Below are positions 18,075 to 27,788 of a stretch of DNA of 64,000 nt, one piece after another. Position 1 is the first letter of the stretch. Each line of letters starts with the position of its first letter. The position numbers and the translations under genes are program-made. The notes beneath the pieces were generated by a model. It had not been told where the DNA came from and did no database searches. It saw only the letters and a list, made by a program, of their open reading frames with translations. Source of the stretch: Paenibacillus sp. FSL R7-0204 (GTDB lineage Bacteria > Bacillota > Bacilli > Paenibacillales > Paenibacillaceae). The DNA is taken from positions 7,006,001 through 7,070,000 of the forward strand of contig NZ_JBBOCA010000001.1 of NCBI RefSeq assembly GCF_038002225.1, given 5' to 3'.

Positions 18075-19403
18075 TTATCTCACCCGCACCCGAAACTGCG
18101 GCAAATAATCAGCATTCTGCTCCAGAATGTCCGCCAGGACTTCCTTGGCGAGGTGCTCGTCGCCTACGAGGGGGTGGATGGTGAGGGCTTGCAGGGCAGA
18201 GGCGTAATCTCCTCTGACGGCGGCCTCGATCGTCAGCTCCTCATAAGCCTTCACGACCTGCAGCAGGCCCCGGATCTGGGGAGGGAGGGGCTTGGTGGGG
18301 GCGAGTGCGTGCGGGCCGTCGGATTTGATGACGCAGTTGATCTCGATGGAGACATCGGCGGGCAGATCAGGAATGATCCCCTGATTACGCACATTGACGG
18401 TCTGGATGTCGCCGGTGTCGTTATAGATCGACTTCATCAATTGAACGGCGGCTTCTGAATAGTAGGCGCCGCCGCGCTTCTCTAGTTGCGCCGGCTTGCT
18501 GTTGACTTCAGGCTGCTTGTAGATCTCGAACAGCTCAGCTTCCACTTCCTTTACGTCATCGGCGCGTGTTTTGCCTGTCTCCTGATAATGCTCTGAGATC
18601 TCCCGGTACATCTCTTCCTTCATATAATAGTAACGGTGATACGGACAAGGCAGCGCACCCACAGACTGAATGAATTCGGAATCCCACTCCAGATCAGGGA
18701 TGTTGGCCATGGATGGCCCCTTGGCCCCGGCCAGCTTGTTCAAGAAGTCCTCCGTCACATCCTCACCCTGCATCATCACCCGGGTTGTCCAGTTGAGGTG
18801 ATTGATGCCGACAATCTCAATGAACATCTCCGCTTGCGGAACTCCATACAGCTCAGCGATCTGCATCTTGGTGCTGATCGGCAGATTGCATAGCCCCACA
18901 GACTTGACCCGGGAATGCTTGGAGACCGCTTCCGTAATGATACCGGCCGGATTGGTGAAGTTAATCATGAACGCATCCGGCGCCAGCTCCTCGATATCCC
19001 GGCAGATATCCAGAATGACCGGAATGGTGCGCAGCGCCTTGGCGAACCCGCCCGCTCCGGTGGTCTCCTGACCGATGAGATGATAGGCCAGCGGGATCTT
19101 CTCATCTCTGGAGCGTGCATCCAGCATGCCGACACGGATCTGTGTGGCCACGAAATCCGCACCGCGGATCGCCTCGCGCCGGTCCAGTGTCGTATGTAGC
19201 CGGATCGGCTTGCCGCTTGCCTCGATCATCCGCTGGGCAAGCTCGCCTATGATGGCCAGCTTGGCCGCCCCCGCCTCAATATCGGCGAGATACAGCTCAG
19301 CCACGGGAAATTCATCATGGTACCGGATCAGGCCCTCCACCAGCTCCGGCGTATAGGAGGAACCTCCTCCGATCACTGCAAGCTTCAAGTGCTTCTTCTT
19401 CAT
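18075..19403 (-). CDS. Glycoside hydrolase family 4 (6-phospho-glycosidase-type)
   Basis: GH4 enzymes cleave (phospho)glycosides by an NAD+ and Mn2+-dependent oxidation-elimination route. The 442-residue protein starts KLAVIGGGSSYTPELVEGL (Rossmann NAD motif), has GADFVATQIRVG near residue 82, GQETTGAGGFAKALRTIP near 109, INFTNPAGIITEAVS near 146 and the metal-ligand Cys/His region VKSVGLCNLP and EIVGINHLNW near 167-205. The start is ATG 19403 (GGAGGAA upstream), not the longer frame. It overlaps the kinase gene by 4 nt (ATGA) and follows it, so translation is coupled. Cellobiose/beta-glucoside-type substrate (LicH/CelF class) is likely; it could also be another GH4 subtype. Confidence 0.92.
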   Translation of the reverse strand: MKKKHLKLAVIGGGSSYTPELVEGLIRYHDEFPVAELYLADIEAGAAKLAIIGELAQRMIEASGKPIRLHTTLDRREAIRGADFVATQIRVGMLDARSRDEKIPLAYHLIGQETTGAGGFAKALRTIPVILDICRDIEELAPDAFMINFTNPAGIITEAVSKHSRVKSVGLCNLPISTKMQIAELYGVPQAEMFIEIVGINHLNWTTRVMMQGEDVTEDFLNKLAGAKGPSMANIPDLEWDSEFIQSVGALPCPYHRYYYMKEEMYREISEHYQETGKTRADDVKEVEAELFEIYKQPEVNSKPAQLEKRGGAYYSEAAVQLMKSIYNDTGDIQTVNVRNQGIIPDLPADVSIEINCVIKSDGPHALAPTKPLPPQIRGLLQVVKAYEELTIEAAVRGDYASALQALTIHPLVGDEHLAKEVLADILEQNADYLPQFRVRVR

Positions 19404-20380
19404 CTGTGATTTCCTCCATCTCTCTTGAATTGCTCTAGTATTGCACTGGTTACAGGAATGCCAAGCCGGTCCATCGCCAGCATCACGGCACCGAATACAG
19501 GCGGCAGCTCCGGAATGACCAGTGTGCAGCGGGGATGCTCCGCCCACACTGCCTCGAGCAGTGCATCCAGCAGCAGCGGACTTCTGCCCGATTGCAGGAT
19601 GCTCCCGGTCAGGACGACCGGCACCGCTTCGTCTTCGAAGCCGCCCAGCCTGCGGATGACAGCCGCCGCAGCGATCCCCAACTCTCTGCCCATGTCCTTA
19701 AGCAGCTCACGGGAGAGCCAATCCCCCGCCGCTGCCGCTTCATGAACAACCAGTGATAGCTCCAGCGGCGCCGCTGTTATCTCATCATCGAGATAACGGT
19801 CCACCATCTCTTCGAAGCTTGTAAAACCCAGTCTCTGCGGTATCCGTTCCACCAGCTCGCTGTACGGCTCCCTTCCGTCCCAGCAGCGCACCGCTCTGCT
19901 GAATGCCTGCGCCGCAAGATAGAAGCCGCCGGCCCGGTCACCGAACAGGGTATCGAAGCCGCCTATCTGCACCGTCTGCCCGAGCCGGTTGCGGCCGGCC
20001 GCGTTCGTATTGCTTCCGCAGACAAGCACCACTCCAGTGTTATCCGGGCTCCCGGCACGGAGTCCCTCGAATGTATCGCAGACGATATCCCAGCTCCGCA
20101 GATCTAATTGACTGCTGATCTCAGGATATAGCTTGTCCATATCCGGTCTGCGGTCAGCGCCCGCAAGACCGAACTGCACATGATCGAGCTGGTCAATGCC
20201 TACCCCTGCCTTCGCAAGTGCACCGAACAGCGCTCCGCGAATGTTGAGCACCGCCGCCCGGACTCCAATGATCTGATGGTTGCCGCAGCCGGTCACTGCC
20301 GACCCAAGAATCCTGCCGTTATGATCGGCGATAACAGCGATGGTCTTGCTTCCGCCGCCGTCTACACCTGCTAGATACAT
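19400..20380 (-). CDS. BadF/BcrA-family sugar kinase (N-acetylglucosamine kinase-like)
   Basis: The 326-residue protein belongs to the ASKHA-fold BadF/BadG family, which in Firmicutes are mostly amino-sugar or sugar kinases. Evidence: N-terminal phosphate-1 motif YLAGVDGGGSKTIAVIAD, NTGVVLVCGSNTNA near residue 115 (adenosine/phosphate-2), GDRAGGFYLA near 150 and VVLTGSILQSG near 255. ATG 20380 with AGGAGTGG upstream is used; the frame is open earlier but lacks a site. It ends inside the GH4 start codon. Kinase plus GH4 would phosphorylate and open an imported disaccharide or its product (inference). The divergent GntR gene probably controls both. Confidence 0.88.
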   Translation of the reverse strand: MYLAGVDGGGSKTIAVIADHNGRILGSAVTGCGNHQIIGVRAAVLNIRGALFGALAKAGVGIDQLDHVQFGLAGADRRPDMDKLYPEISSQLDLRSWDIVCDTFEGLRAGSPDNTGVVLVCGSNTNAAGRNRLGQTVQIGGFDTLFGDRAGGFYLAAQAFSRAVRCWDGREPYSELVERIPQRLGFTSFEEMVDRYLDDEITAAPLELSLVVHEAAAAGDWLSRELLKDMGRELGIAAAAVIRRLGGFEDEAVPVVLTGSILQSGRSPLLLDALLEAVWAEHPRCTLVIPELPPVFGAVMLAMDRLGIPVTSAILEQFKRDGGNHR

Positions 20381-20506
20381 AGCTTCCACTCCTGATTGGT
20401 CCATTGTTATTTTAATCTTCATAGCTGCAGACATTGTTCCTACAAATATCCTTGCTTCATTCCGCTGATTATGCATGTATAGCTTTCCATCAGCTTGAAA
20501 TCTCAG

Positions 20507-20549
20507 TTGTTACACAATGGTTTCTCCGGCTCTTGTTCCGTGATATAAT
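20507..20549 (+). promoter_or_regulatory. Divergent regulatory region of the BadF-GH4 operon and GntR gene
   Basis: Between the divergent genes lies a short palindrome TTGTTACACAA (20507-20517), similar to the TGTTACTACAA element near 26.2 kb, and a good -10 box TATAAT at 20544-20549 reading toward the GntR gene (-35 weak, near 20521). The palindrome is a candidate GntR operator; this is inference. Confidence 0.45.
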
Positions 20550-20579
20550 ATAACAAATTGCCATCGGAGGACACTTGTA

Positions 20580-21296
20580 ATGACAAAGAGAACAAATAAT
20601 ACATTATACTTCAATATTAAAGAACAACTGCTTAAGCAGATTCAATCCGGACACTATGCCGTTGGAGAGAAGCTTCCCACCGAGGCTGAACTATGCGAGA
20701 TGTTCTCCGCCAGCCGGACCACCATCCGCCTCGCGCTCAGCGAGCTTGAGATGCAGGATATTCTGGAGCGGCACCAGGGCAAGGGCACCTTCGTCAAACG
20801 CAAAGAGCTCCAACTTAACCAGAAGCGCAGCTTCACCGAAGATGTACTGATGAGCGGCAAGGAGCCCACCAGTAAGATCATCGAAGCCAAGGTGACGCCT
20901 GCCGAGATCCCGCTCAATGAATTCCTGAATATTCCTATCAAAGCTCCGGTCAACCAGTTATTGCGGCTCCGCTACGCCGATCACGAACCACTCCTGTACG
21001 AAACCACTTATATCGCCTGGGATCTGGCCCCCGGGCTCATCAATGATTATAAGGACGGCTCGCTTTTCTCCTTCCTGGAGTCAGAATACAACCTGAAGGC
21101 CCACCGCTCTGTGGAGCAGCTGAAGCCGGTCCTCGCGGACAAAACCGCCAGCAAGCTGCTGGGTGTCAAAGAAGGCTCCCCTTGCCTGCAGGTGAGAACT
21201 TTTACTTATCTGGCTGACGGCTCGCCGCTGGAGTACAGCTTCGGCGTATTCCGGGGGGACTTCCCCAGCTATACGATTGAGCGGCAGTTTGGATGA
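20580..21296 (+). CDS. GntR-family regulator, HutC/UTRA type
   Basis: The 238-residue repressor has the N-terminal winged-helix HTH (YFNIKEQLLKQIQSG, then AVGEKLPTEAELCEMF SASRTTIRLALSEL, residues ~10-60) and a C-terminal UTRA effector domain (~95-235, with LLRLRYADHEPLLYETTYIA). UTRA domains bind phosphorylated sugars or similar effectors. ATG 20580 follows GGAGG at 20566-20570. It is divergent from the BadF/GH4 genes and close to the SLH operon and sugar transporter, so it is the likely local regulator. Confidence 0.93.
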   Translation: MTKRTNNTLYFNIKEQLLKQIQSGHYAVGEKLPTEAELCEMFSASRTTIRLALSELEMQDILERHQGKGTFVKRKELQLNQKRSFTEDVLMSGKEPTSKIIEAKVTPAEIPLNEFLNIPIKAPVNQLLRLRYADHEPLLYETTYIAWDLAPGLINDYKDGSLFSFLESEYNLKAHRSVEQLKPVLADKTASKLLGVKEGSPCLQVRTFTYLADGSPLEYSFGVFRGDFPSYTIERQFG

Positions 21297-21387
21297 AGCA
21301 GGGCCGGACGGGCATTAGCGCAGAGAGTATACGGAGCACCCCTGTATGGGGCGCTCGGCTCCGTTACCTCCAGTTCAGTTAGCCCTA

Positions 21388-23937
21388 TTACTCTTTAATA
21401 ATCTCGAAATATCTCCCCAGCCAGTAGGGCAGTGTGAATACTGAACCCGCCTCAATGCCGCCCGAACGGTAGTTATACCCCGGATTGGCACCGGTCGTCT
21501 GGCTGTCATTCTCGAACGGATTGGAGTTATGCTTAATGATCCGCCGTTCATCCGGAGCCAGTGCATAATTGGTCTGTTTATAATCATCGCGGTCACCCGG
21601 TTCAATATAGAGGACATCCTGACGGTCCCATTGTACCGGGAATTCAATCTGGAATTCAGGGAAACGGTACAGGAAGCGGACAGCCGACTGCAGATCCACA
21701 TCGGTCTTGTCCGGGTGCGCAAGCTGGTAGAGGAAGGTGTAGAACGGATTCTCCTCCCGCACCTCATTGGAATACCACTGATCATAGGCGGCTACAATCT
21801 GCGCATGTCTACCTACATCCTGCTCAAGAGTCACCAGGATGAACACCGGGAACCAGCCCAGCTCCTCATCCGAATAATTGATATATTGGGTCCAGTCATT
21901 ATGCAGCGTAGCATTGGTGTTAGTGTCGGCTCCCACATTGTTCATCGTTACCGGCTGGTTATCGTTCTCACTGTAAGCATTGGTCGCCTGGCGGACGAGT
22001 CTGCGCTCAATATATTCCTGCGCCATCGCCATATAGCCCTTGCCGTTGATGTATGGCTCTTCCTTGCTGTAGCTGCCGGCAAAAGCCTGCTCATAGGCCA
22101 GCTCATACTTCGCTGAATCAGCCGGATAACTCTCTGCGACAATATAACTCGCCGATTTCAGCGCAGCCATGACCTGGAGTGCGTTGAGCGGGCCGTCTTC
22201 GTACCCGTAGGACAGCGCATCATCCCCTTTTTCGTCAACGCCGATCTTGGACTTCCACTGTTCCTGCTTTTCCATGGTCCCAACGCTATCGTTGAAGTAC
22301 TTAGCGAACCATCTGGACCACTGTGTCGATTTGCCGGTAGCGTCCTCAATGTAATAATGGTCGTCCTTCAGGATCAGCTCGGTCATGCGGTGCGTCGTTT
22401 CTTCAATGAGGGCTTTCAGCTCAAGCAGCTCAGGATCGGTGCTGTCCCCGATCAGATATTTATAGGCGGTATAGAACATGGCATAATGGCCATCCACCTC
22501 ATCTGCCGAAGTATCGGCCTTATACACAATCTGGTTCATGTCGATGTGGCCGTCCACAATGGCGCTCTCCGGGAACAGGTCATTGAAGAATGACGGAATC
22601 TGCTCATATACGGGAGCTGTCAGCTGGAACAGCGGCTTATTATGAAGGCCCGTTGTCTTGTCTTCCTTGGCGTCATTATTGTTCGTGGCGGCCGTAATGA
22701 CTGGCAGCACCTGATACACTGCGCCGGTTACAGACGTTCCAACCCGGGTCTTGATATCAATCCCCAGCTTCTGGCCTTCGGGACGCGTCAGGTTCAGCTC
22801 GTCAATGGCGGCTTGGCTAAGGCCAAGTCCATTGTAGTTCAGCACATCCGTGCCTCCGCTCGGGAACAGGGTGGAGCCTTTTTTGTTCTCGGCGTCTTTG
22901 GTTACCCTGACCATGGAATAGCCGATCGGCTCCACTCCGTCGTCACGCTGCATGCTTGGAATGATTCCATTCGGGTTGATCATGTCCGGCCCGACGAAGT
23001 TCTGGAACCAGAAGCCGTTCTGGGACTGGTAACCATACACTGAATTATCCACTGTAGCCGCACTGGCTTCGCTGGTCAGCATATAGGAGCGTGCCGGAAA
23101 TCCGTTGCCGCGGCCGGAGACATAATCGAGCAGCAGTACAGCCTTGGTCGCTCTAAGCGCTGCGGCTCTGGCCGCTGCAATCTCTGCCTGCTCCCCGGAA
23201 GCCGGGCTCGTTCCGTACTGCTCCTGCAATGCCTTGTAGCGGAAGATTTCGCCCATCGCATACATCGCGGTCCATAGACCGTCATTATCGCTGGTGGTAG
23301 GCGTGGATGTGAATACTCCGGTCGCGGAGTTGTAATTGACCGCATCCAGCGTGCTGTCCGTCTCTGTGAAGGTGAAGCCTGCGCCATGCACCATGCCGCG
23401 CCGGTCAAGGATCGACTGCACAAGATCCTCATAGATAAACGATTTGTCATGCAGCGTCTTCTCCGGCATCGCAATATGCGTGACCCCGCTCGCCGTACGG
23501 ACCCAAATGCCGTTCTTCCCGTCACTGGCCAGTCCCGTCACATGATCGTCTCCGCCATACAGATACCTCGGTCCTGCCATATACTGAACAATATCCTTGG
23601 TGTCGCTTGCGCTGAAGTCCACCCGCTGTAAGCCGGTCTCCGTTCCAATCCAGTAGACTCCCCCGTCCAGAACCACACTGGTAACATCGCCGATGACCGA
23701 GAGCGGCAGGAATTTGAGTGCTGAAGTATCGGTGACCCATTCAATGTTGCCCGGGATAGAAGCTGATCCGGCTTTGTAATAGGTCATTTCTTTGGTCTGC
23801 ACAGCCTCCAGCTGAACCGGAGAGTACGCCGAGCCAGGCAGCTTCTCCGCAAGCACGGGCGCCGCCGGCAATACGAATAATGTTAAGGCAAGCAGTCCAC
23901 CCGTGATCTTCATGCCCGTTCTTTTCATCTTGTCCAT
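21388..23937 (-). CDS. Large secreted protein, two-component-propeller N-terminus, unknown C-terminal domain
   Basis: The 849-residue protein has a Sec signal peptide (MKITGGLLALTLFVLPAAPV LAE). Residues ~60-160 carry propeller-type blades (GGVYWIGTETGLQRVDF, HVTGLASDGKNGIWVRTASG VTHI), as in ligand-sensing propellers. The rest (~165-849) is a helical/toroid-like region with no catalytic motif I recognise (WTAMYAMGEIFRYKALQ; LNALQVMAALKSASYI; EELGWFPVFI). ATG 23937 has AAGGGGA 8 nt upstream, and the gene starts 16 nt after the SLH gene ends, so the two form an operon. The propeller motifs at its N-terminus continue the type found at the C-terminus of the SLH protein. Confidence 0.75.
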   Translation of the reverse strand: MDKMKRTGMKITGGLLALTLFVLPAAPVLAEKLPGSAYSPVQLEAVQTKEMTYYKAGSASIPGNIEWVTDTSALKFLPLSVIGDVTSVVLDGGVYWIGTETGLQRVDFSASDTKDIVQYMAGPRYLYGGDDHVTGLASDGKNGIWVRTASGVTHIAMPEKTLHDKSFIYEDLVQSILDRRGMVHGAGFTFTETDSTLDAVNYNSATGVFTSTPTTSDNDGLWTAMYAMGEIFRYKALQEQYGTSPASGEQAEIAAARAAALRATKAVLLLDYVSGRGNGFPARSYMLTSEASAATVDNSVYGYQSQNGFWFQNFVGPDMINPNGIIPSMQRDDGVEPIGYSMVRVTKDAENKKGSTLFPSGGTDVLNYNGLGLSQAAIDELNLTRPEGQKLGIDIKTRVGTSVTGAVYQVLPVITAATNNNDAKEDKTTGLHNKPLFQLTAPVYEQIPSFFNDLFPESAIVDGHIDMNQIVYKADTSADEVDGHYAMFYTAYKYLIGDSTDPELLELKALIEETTHRMTELILKDDHYYIEDATGKSTQWSRWFAKYFNDSVGTMEKQEQWKSKIGVDEKGDDALSYGYEDGPLNALQVMAALKSASYIVAESYPADSAKYELAYEQAFAGSYSKEEPYINGKGYMAMAQEYIERRLVRQATNAYSENDNQPVTMNNVGADTNTNATLHNDWTQYINYSDEELGWFPVFILVTLEQDVGRHAQIVAAYDQWYSNEVREENPFYTFLYQLAHPDKTDVDLQSAVRFLYRFPEFQIEFPVQWDRQDVLYIEPGDRDDYKQTNYALAPDERRIIKHNSNPFENDSQTTGANPGYNYRSGGIEAGSVFTLPYWLGRYFEIIKE

Positions 23938-23953
23938 GGTAAGCTCCCCTTCC

Positions 23954-25864
23954 TTATTGGTAGATATGCGATACGCCGGTTTGTGTGATCACCAGTACCC
24001 CCGTATTTTCATCCGGCACAAGCAGCAGCACCTTGTCATCGTACAATTGCTTGCCTTGAGCGTTATAACTGGTCATTTCATTCGTGGCGAGATTAATTCT
24101 GGTGACTCCGCTGTCTGTTCCAATCCATAAATAAGTCCGGGTCTTGTCTAAGACAGAGGTGTTAATCCCCCGCATCGAAGCGAATATGGAAGGCTTGATA
24201 TTAAATTCATAGTTAACAAAGGTTACGGCGTTCACAAGGTCCGGCATGACGACATCCTTGTTAGCGATCGGAGGATTGTAGGAAGGGTCCTGAAGGAAGG
24301 TCAGGTATTGCTTGGCCAGCCCTTCTGCTCCTGTGGAGCTGAACGTGCTTAATGCTTCCGTATAGCTGTACAGCTCGGCAGCCTTGGGCTCTGGCGTTGG
24401 CGTTGGTTTTGGCGTCGGTGTTGGCGTTGGTTTTGGTGTCGGTGTAGGCGTTGGATTCCCCGTACCCGGGCTAGGGGTTGGATTCAGCGATGAGGTTGGC
24501 GCTGGAGTTGGAGCCGGAGTTCCTGTGCCGCCGCTTGAACCCGATCCTCCCGGGTTGCCGGCTGCAGGATTGATAAGATGTCCTGAAGCGTCATAATCTT
24601 GTCCGCCTATCGTTACCTTGGCAGCATTGACCGTCAGCTTGTCCGGCTTGACCGGGAAAGACACCCCTTCTCCATTGACCACCGCTTCGGCGATTGTTCC
24701 TTCACCGGTGATCATTGCGGCACCGTTCAAGGTCATTTTCGTGACAACACTGCCTGTGTTCAGCTTAATTGTTGAGCCGCCTGCCTTAAGGGAGAGGTTG
24801 AAGCTGCCAATCCGGCCGCTCTCCAGCGTGAAGCCCGCCGGTGCAGCTACATTCAATTCATTGACATCCCCTGACATGGAGACAGCATCGGAAGTCCGCG
24901 TAAGCAAGTTCATGGTACTTATCGGCTGGCCGGATTCGTTAACAATTCTGGCACCCGAGGTTACATCTATCTTCCCGGCAGTGGTCTTCCCCTTGAGGAT
25001 TACTCTTACCGGAGAAGCAGGCTTGCTGATCACAATGCTGCCCACTTGACTGTCTGTCAGCGTAATGCTGTTCACACCGCCGCCGTTGATGTAGACGACG
25101 CCTTCAACCGCTGCGTTATTGAGGCTCAGATTCCCTTCGCCAACGCCGGGAGTAATATATACATTCCCTGAGAGCTTCAGACCGGATAACGTACCTCCCG
25201 CTGTGTTAACGATCAGGTTGCTGCCGGAGATGCCTGAATGCTCTCCCCCGTCTGCCACCAGGGTTCCCATGGCATTGTTCATCATCTTCACCGCCTCGGC
25301 CCGCGTCAATGCCTTCTTCGGCTGGAATGCGCCTTGCGGTGTGCCCGCTACATAACCGGCCTCCTTCATCGCATAGACCGCTTCCTTGGACCAGCCGGCA
25401 ATAAGGGCATCATCTGTGAACGGGGCATATGAATTTCCTGATGCGGCAACATGGAATACTCTGCTGAGCATCAGCGCTGCCTGCTCACGGGTCAGGATCT
25501 CCAGCGGCTGGATCTTCCCTCCGCCATCGCCGATAAGAGCACCGGCTGCAACCGCCTTGCTGATGTCAGAGGCGTACCAGGCCGTCTTAGGAACATCGCT
25601 GAAGCTCTGGCCGCTCTCCTCACTGAAATTAAAGATCCGGTTAATCAACGCGGCGAATTCTGTTTTGCGGATTCCCTCATTCGGGAGCACAAGGCCATCC
25701 GGATTCCCCTTCAGCAGCCCCAGCTCCTTCCACGAGGCGATTTCCTCAGCGGCCCATGCAGGAATCTTCTCGGCGGTTTCTGCCGACACCGTGGACACAC
25801 CTGTCAATGCCACGGATGACACGACGGCGAATACTCCGAGCATCTGCTTCCATCTGAACTTCAT
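23954..25864 (-). CDS. SLH-anchored surface protein with beta-helix, P/T linker and propeller tail
   Basis: The 636-residue protein has a signal peptide ending VSA-ET, then three S-layer homology domains (~35-85 [17 protein letters not shown]; ~90-145 [17 protein letters not shown]; ~150-205 [18 protein letters not shown]) that bind pyruvylated secondary cell-wall polymer. Residues ~205-430 are Gly/Asn/Val-rich short repeats typical of a right-handed beta-helix. A Pro/Thr linker (~445-500) follows, and the last ~110 residues have propeller blades ([35 protein letters not shown]). I start at the second ATG, 25864, because GAGGAGGA is 7 nt from it and touches the first ATG. It is co-transcribed with the 849-aa protein, and together they probably form a surface complex. 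Confidence 0.85.
   Translation of the reverse strand: MKFRWKQMLGVFAVVSSVALTGVSTVSAETAEKIPAWAAEEIASWKELGLLKGNPDGLVLPNEGIRKTEFAALINRIFNFSEESGQSFSDVPKTAWYASDISKAVAAGALIGDGGGKIQPLEILTREQAALMLSRVFHVAASGNSYAPFTDDALIAGWSKEAVYAMKEAGYVAGTPQGAFQPKKALTRAEAVKMMNNAMGTLVADGGEHSGISGSNLIVNTAGGTLSGLKLSGNVYITPGVGEGNLSLNNAAVEGVVYINGGGVNSITLTDSQVGSIVISKPASPVRVILKGKTTAGKIDVTSGARIVNESGQPISTMNLLTRTSDAVSMSGDVNELNVAAPAGFTLESGRIGSFNLSLKAGGSTIKLNTGSVVTKMTLNGAAMITGEGTIAEAVVNGEGVSFPVKPDKLTVNAAKVTIGGQDYDASGHLINPAAGNPGGSGSSGGTGTPAPTPAPTSSLNPTPSPGTGNPTPTPTPKPTPTPTPKPTPTPEPKAAELYSYTEALSTFSSTGAEGLAKQYLTFLQDPSYNPPIANKDVVMPDLVNAVTFVNYEFNIKPSIFASMRGINTSVLDKTRTYLWIGTDSGVTRINLATNEMTSYNAQGKQLYDDKVLLLVPDENTGVLVITQTGVSHIYQ
24384..24475 (-). 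repeat. Low-complexity P/T repeat in coding sequence
   Basis: About 90 bp of the SLH gene consist of short near-tandem units of six to nine bases encoding T-P-x-P ([14 protein letters not shown]). The linker is flexible and probably exposed. Such repeats are prone to length change by slippage. Confidence 0.8.
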
Positions 25865-26407
25865 ATGCATTCCTCCTCAAAGTTTAATCGTTAACGCGAT
25901 AAATCTGGCTCCGAAACAACCCTAACCAATGTCACCTCCATGTCAGCTCAACAATGTTGTTGTAGTAACATTTACACACATTCTATTTTTAATCATAACA
26001 AATTGTCAACACATTTATTATGCAGGTTCTACATTCGCACCCCATTTTCCACATCCTCCCATAACATCGTATATTTCCTTGTCATATCAACGTTGTTTGC
26101 GCTTACAAATTTTTACGCAGGAAGAGTTATACTCTGTTCATTTTCTGTTAATAATGAATTTTCTCTGTCTTTTTGCCTAAAAAACAATTGACAGGTCCTT
26201 GGCTATACTTAATAATGAAAACTATATTGTTACTACAAATTATCTTTTTCCCAACAAATCTTAGACCAAACCGGAAATACCTCACTTAATTGAGTTAAGT
26301 AATATTACATACGGGAGTGTGAAGGCGAAAGGGAGAGCAGGGAGAAGAGGGAATCGCGTAGTCGCATCAGCTTATTGGCCCATACAAATCGAAGGAGCGA
26401 TGAACAA
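25865..26407. promoter_or_regulatory. Divergent regulatory region (SLH operon / sugar ABC operon) with cre-like site
   Basis: This 540-bp gap separates the minus-strand SLH operon from the plus-strand ABC transporter. It contains an 11-bp inverted pair, TTGTAGTAACA at 25960-25970 and TGTTACTACAA at 26228-26238, each near one start. A 14-mer TGTTTGCGCTTACA (26094-26107) fits the CcpA cre consensus in 11 of its 13 fixed positions. No gene was found here. The elements suggest joint control by the local regulator and catabolite repression (inference). Confidence 0.5.
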
Positions 26408-27706
26408 ATGAACAAAAGGAATATTGCACTGGTCTCAACGCTGCTGGTTACCGCCTTGACGGGCTGCTCTTCCGCAGCCTCTAATGACAGCTCAGCCAAT
26501 AACGGCGGGTCCGGTGCTAAACAGGATACCCTCCGGATTGCTATGGGCTCGCCCGGCGAAGGCTTGATCAAGGTCTGGGAGACGATCGGCAAGGAGTTCG
26601 AGGCACAGCATCAGGGGATGAAGGTGGAATTCAACTATCAGGACGATGACACGTATCAGACGATTGGATTGCCCAATCTGCTAAGCGGCAAGAACGCTCC
26701 TGACCTGTACTTCGAATGGGCCGGACAGCGTCTGCAGACCCGAGTCACGGATGGTTATGCCGCAGATATTACCGGACAGCTTGAGAGCTCCGGACTGAAG
26801 GATATGTTCGCCGAAGGTACCTTCAATGGGATGGTGATCGACGGCAAGACGTATATGATTCCCACTGCGGGCGATGTGACGAACGTAATCTTTTACAATA
26901 AAAAGATGTTCAATGATCTGGGCCTTCAGCCGCCAGCCACCTGGGAGGAATTCCTGAAGGTATGCGAGACTATTAAGCAGGCAGGCATCACCCCGCTCGT
27001 CATCGGCAACTCCGATCTGTGGACGGCAGGCAACTGGGTCGCCCATATCCTCTCACGTGTTGTGGGCGAGGACGCCTACAGCGAGGCTATGCAGCTCAAG
27101 CAGCCGTTCAATTCCCCTGATTTCGTCAAAGCCTATGGTTATGTGAAGGAGCTCTGGGATAAGGGCTATATTAATGACAATATTACTGCCGCAAGCGACA
27201 GCGAAGCGGATATGCTGTTCCTGAACGGCAGCGGTGCTATGCATCCGATCGGCAGCTGGCTGGCCGCAACCGCTGTGGAAGAAACCCCTGACCTTGAGCT
27301 GGGCTACTTCAATACACCGGCCATGCCGGACGGCAAGGGCAATCAGGAGAGCGTAATCGGTGTGTTGAACGGAATGGTAGTCAATAAGAACTCCAAGCTG
27401 ATCGACGAGGCCATTGAATTCATGAAGCTCTACAGCTCCCCCGAATCCTCGAAGAAGCTCTCAGACGCCGGTGCTGTGCCTATTACCAAAGACGGGATCG
27501 ACAAGAAGACCATGCTTCCGCTCTCGCTGGAGTTGAACGATCTGATGGAGAATGCCCCGGTGCTTGTGTCGCCGCCCGATACCGGCTATTCCATTGAGGT
27601 CGCCAACGCGCTTAATATGGCCACCTCTAAGGTTATCGGAGGCGCGGAGTCCCCTGAAGCTGCTCTGGCTGAGCTGGAGACTACCATTGCCCCTCTGAAA
27701 AAATAA
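26408..27706 (+). CDS. ABC transporter sugar-binding lipoprotein (CUT1)
   Basis: The 432-residue protein has a lipoprotein signal (LVSTLLVTALTGCSS; lipobox LTGC) and the family-1 solute-binding fold, with WETIGKEFEAQHQGMKVEF near residue 60, DLYFEWAGQR near 98, YNKKMFNDLGLQPPATWEEF near 162 (a very typical extracellular solute-binding motif) and MHPIGSWLAA near 278. ATG 26408 is taken, with GAAGGAG upstream, rather than the longer frame. Two permease genes follow; no ATPase gene is present in the window, as usual for CUT1 systems sharing MsmX. Substrate unknown; probably an oligosaccharide used by the BadF-GH4 module. Confidence 0.94.
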   Translation: MNKRNIALVSTLLVTALTGCSSAASNDSSANNGGSGAKQDTLRIAMGSPGEGLIKVWETIGKEFEAQHQGMKVEFNYQDDDTYQTIGLPNLLSGKNAPDLYFEWAGQRLQTRVTDGYAADITGQLESSGLKDMFAEGTFNGMVIDGKTYMIPTAGDVTNVIFYNKKMFNDLGLQPPATWEEFLKVCETIKQAGITPLVIGNSDLWTAGNWVAHILSRVVGEDAYSEAMQLKQPFNSPDFVKAYGYVKELWDKGYINDNITAASDSEADMLFLNGSGAMHPIGSWLAATAVEETPDLELGYFNTPAMPDGKGNQESVIGVLNGMVVNKNSKLIDEAIEFMKLYSSPESSKKLSDAGAVPITKDGIDKKTMLPLSLELNDLMENAPVLVSPPDTGYSIEVANALNMATSKVIGGAESPEAALAELETTIAPLKK

Positions 27707-27714
27707 CGGTGAAT

Positions 27715-27728
27715 CCGCCGCAAGGCGG
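27715..27728 (+). terminator. Short intercistronic hairpin
   Basis: CCGCC-GCAA-GGCGG forms a compact 5-bp stem 9 nt after the binding-protein stop. The GNRA-type tetraloop and position suggest a 3' stabiliser or processing signal that raises binding-protein mRNA over the permease genes, a common arrangement in such operons. Confidence 0.5.
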
Positions 27729-27788
27729 CTTCATCCCGAAAACCGAAATTATGTACTACCTTGTACATCAAGAATTGGAGGTGGCCCC

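Noticed and set aside
19404..19547. N-terminal extension of the GH4 gene
   Set aside because: The extension lies inside the kinase gene in another frame and precedes a clear start with GGAGG at 19403.
24384..24596. Plus-strand ORF rich in Gly/Val opposite the SLH linker
   Set aside because: It is the antisense reading of the Pro/Thr repeat and has no start signal; the minus-strand SLH frame explains it.
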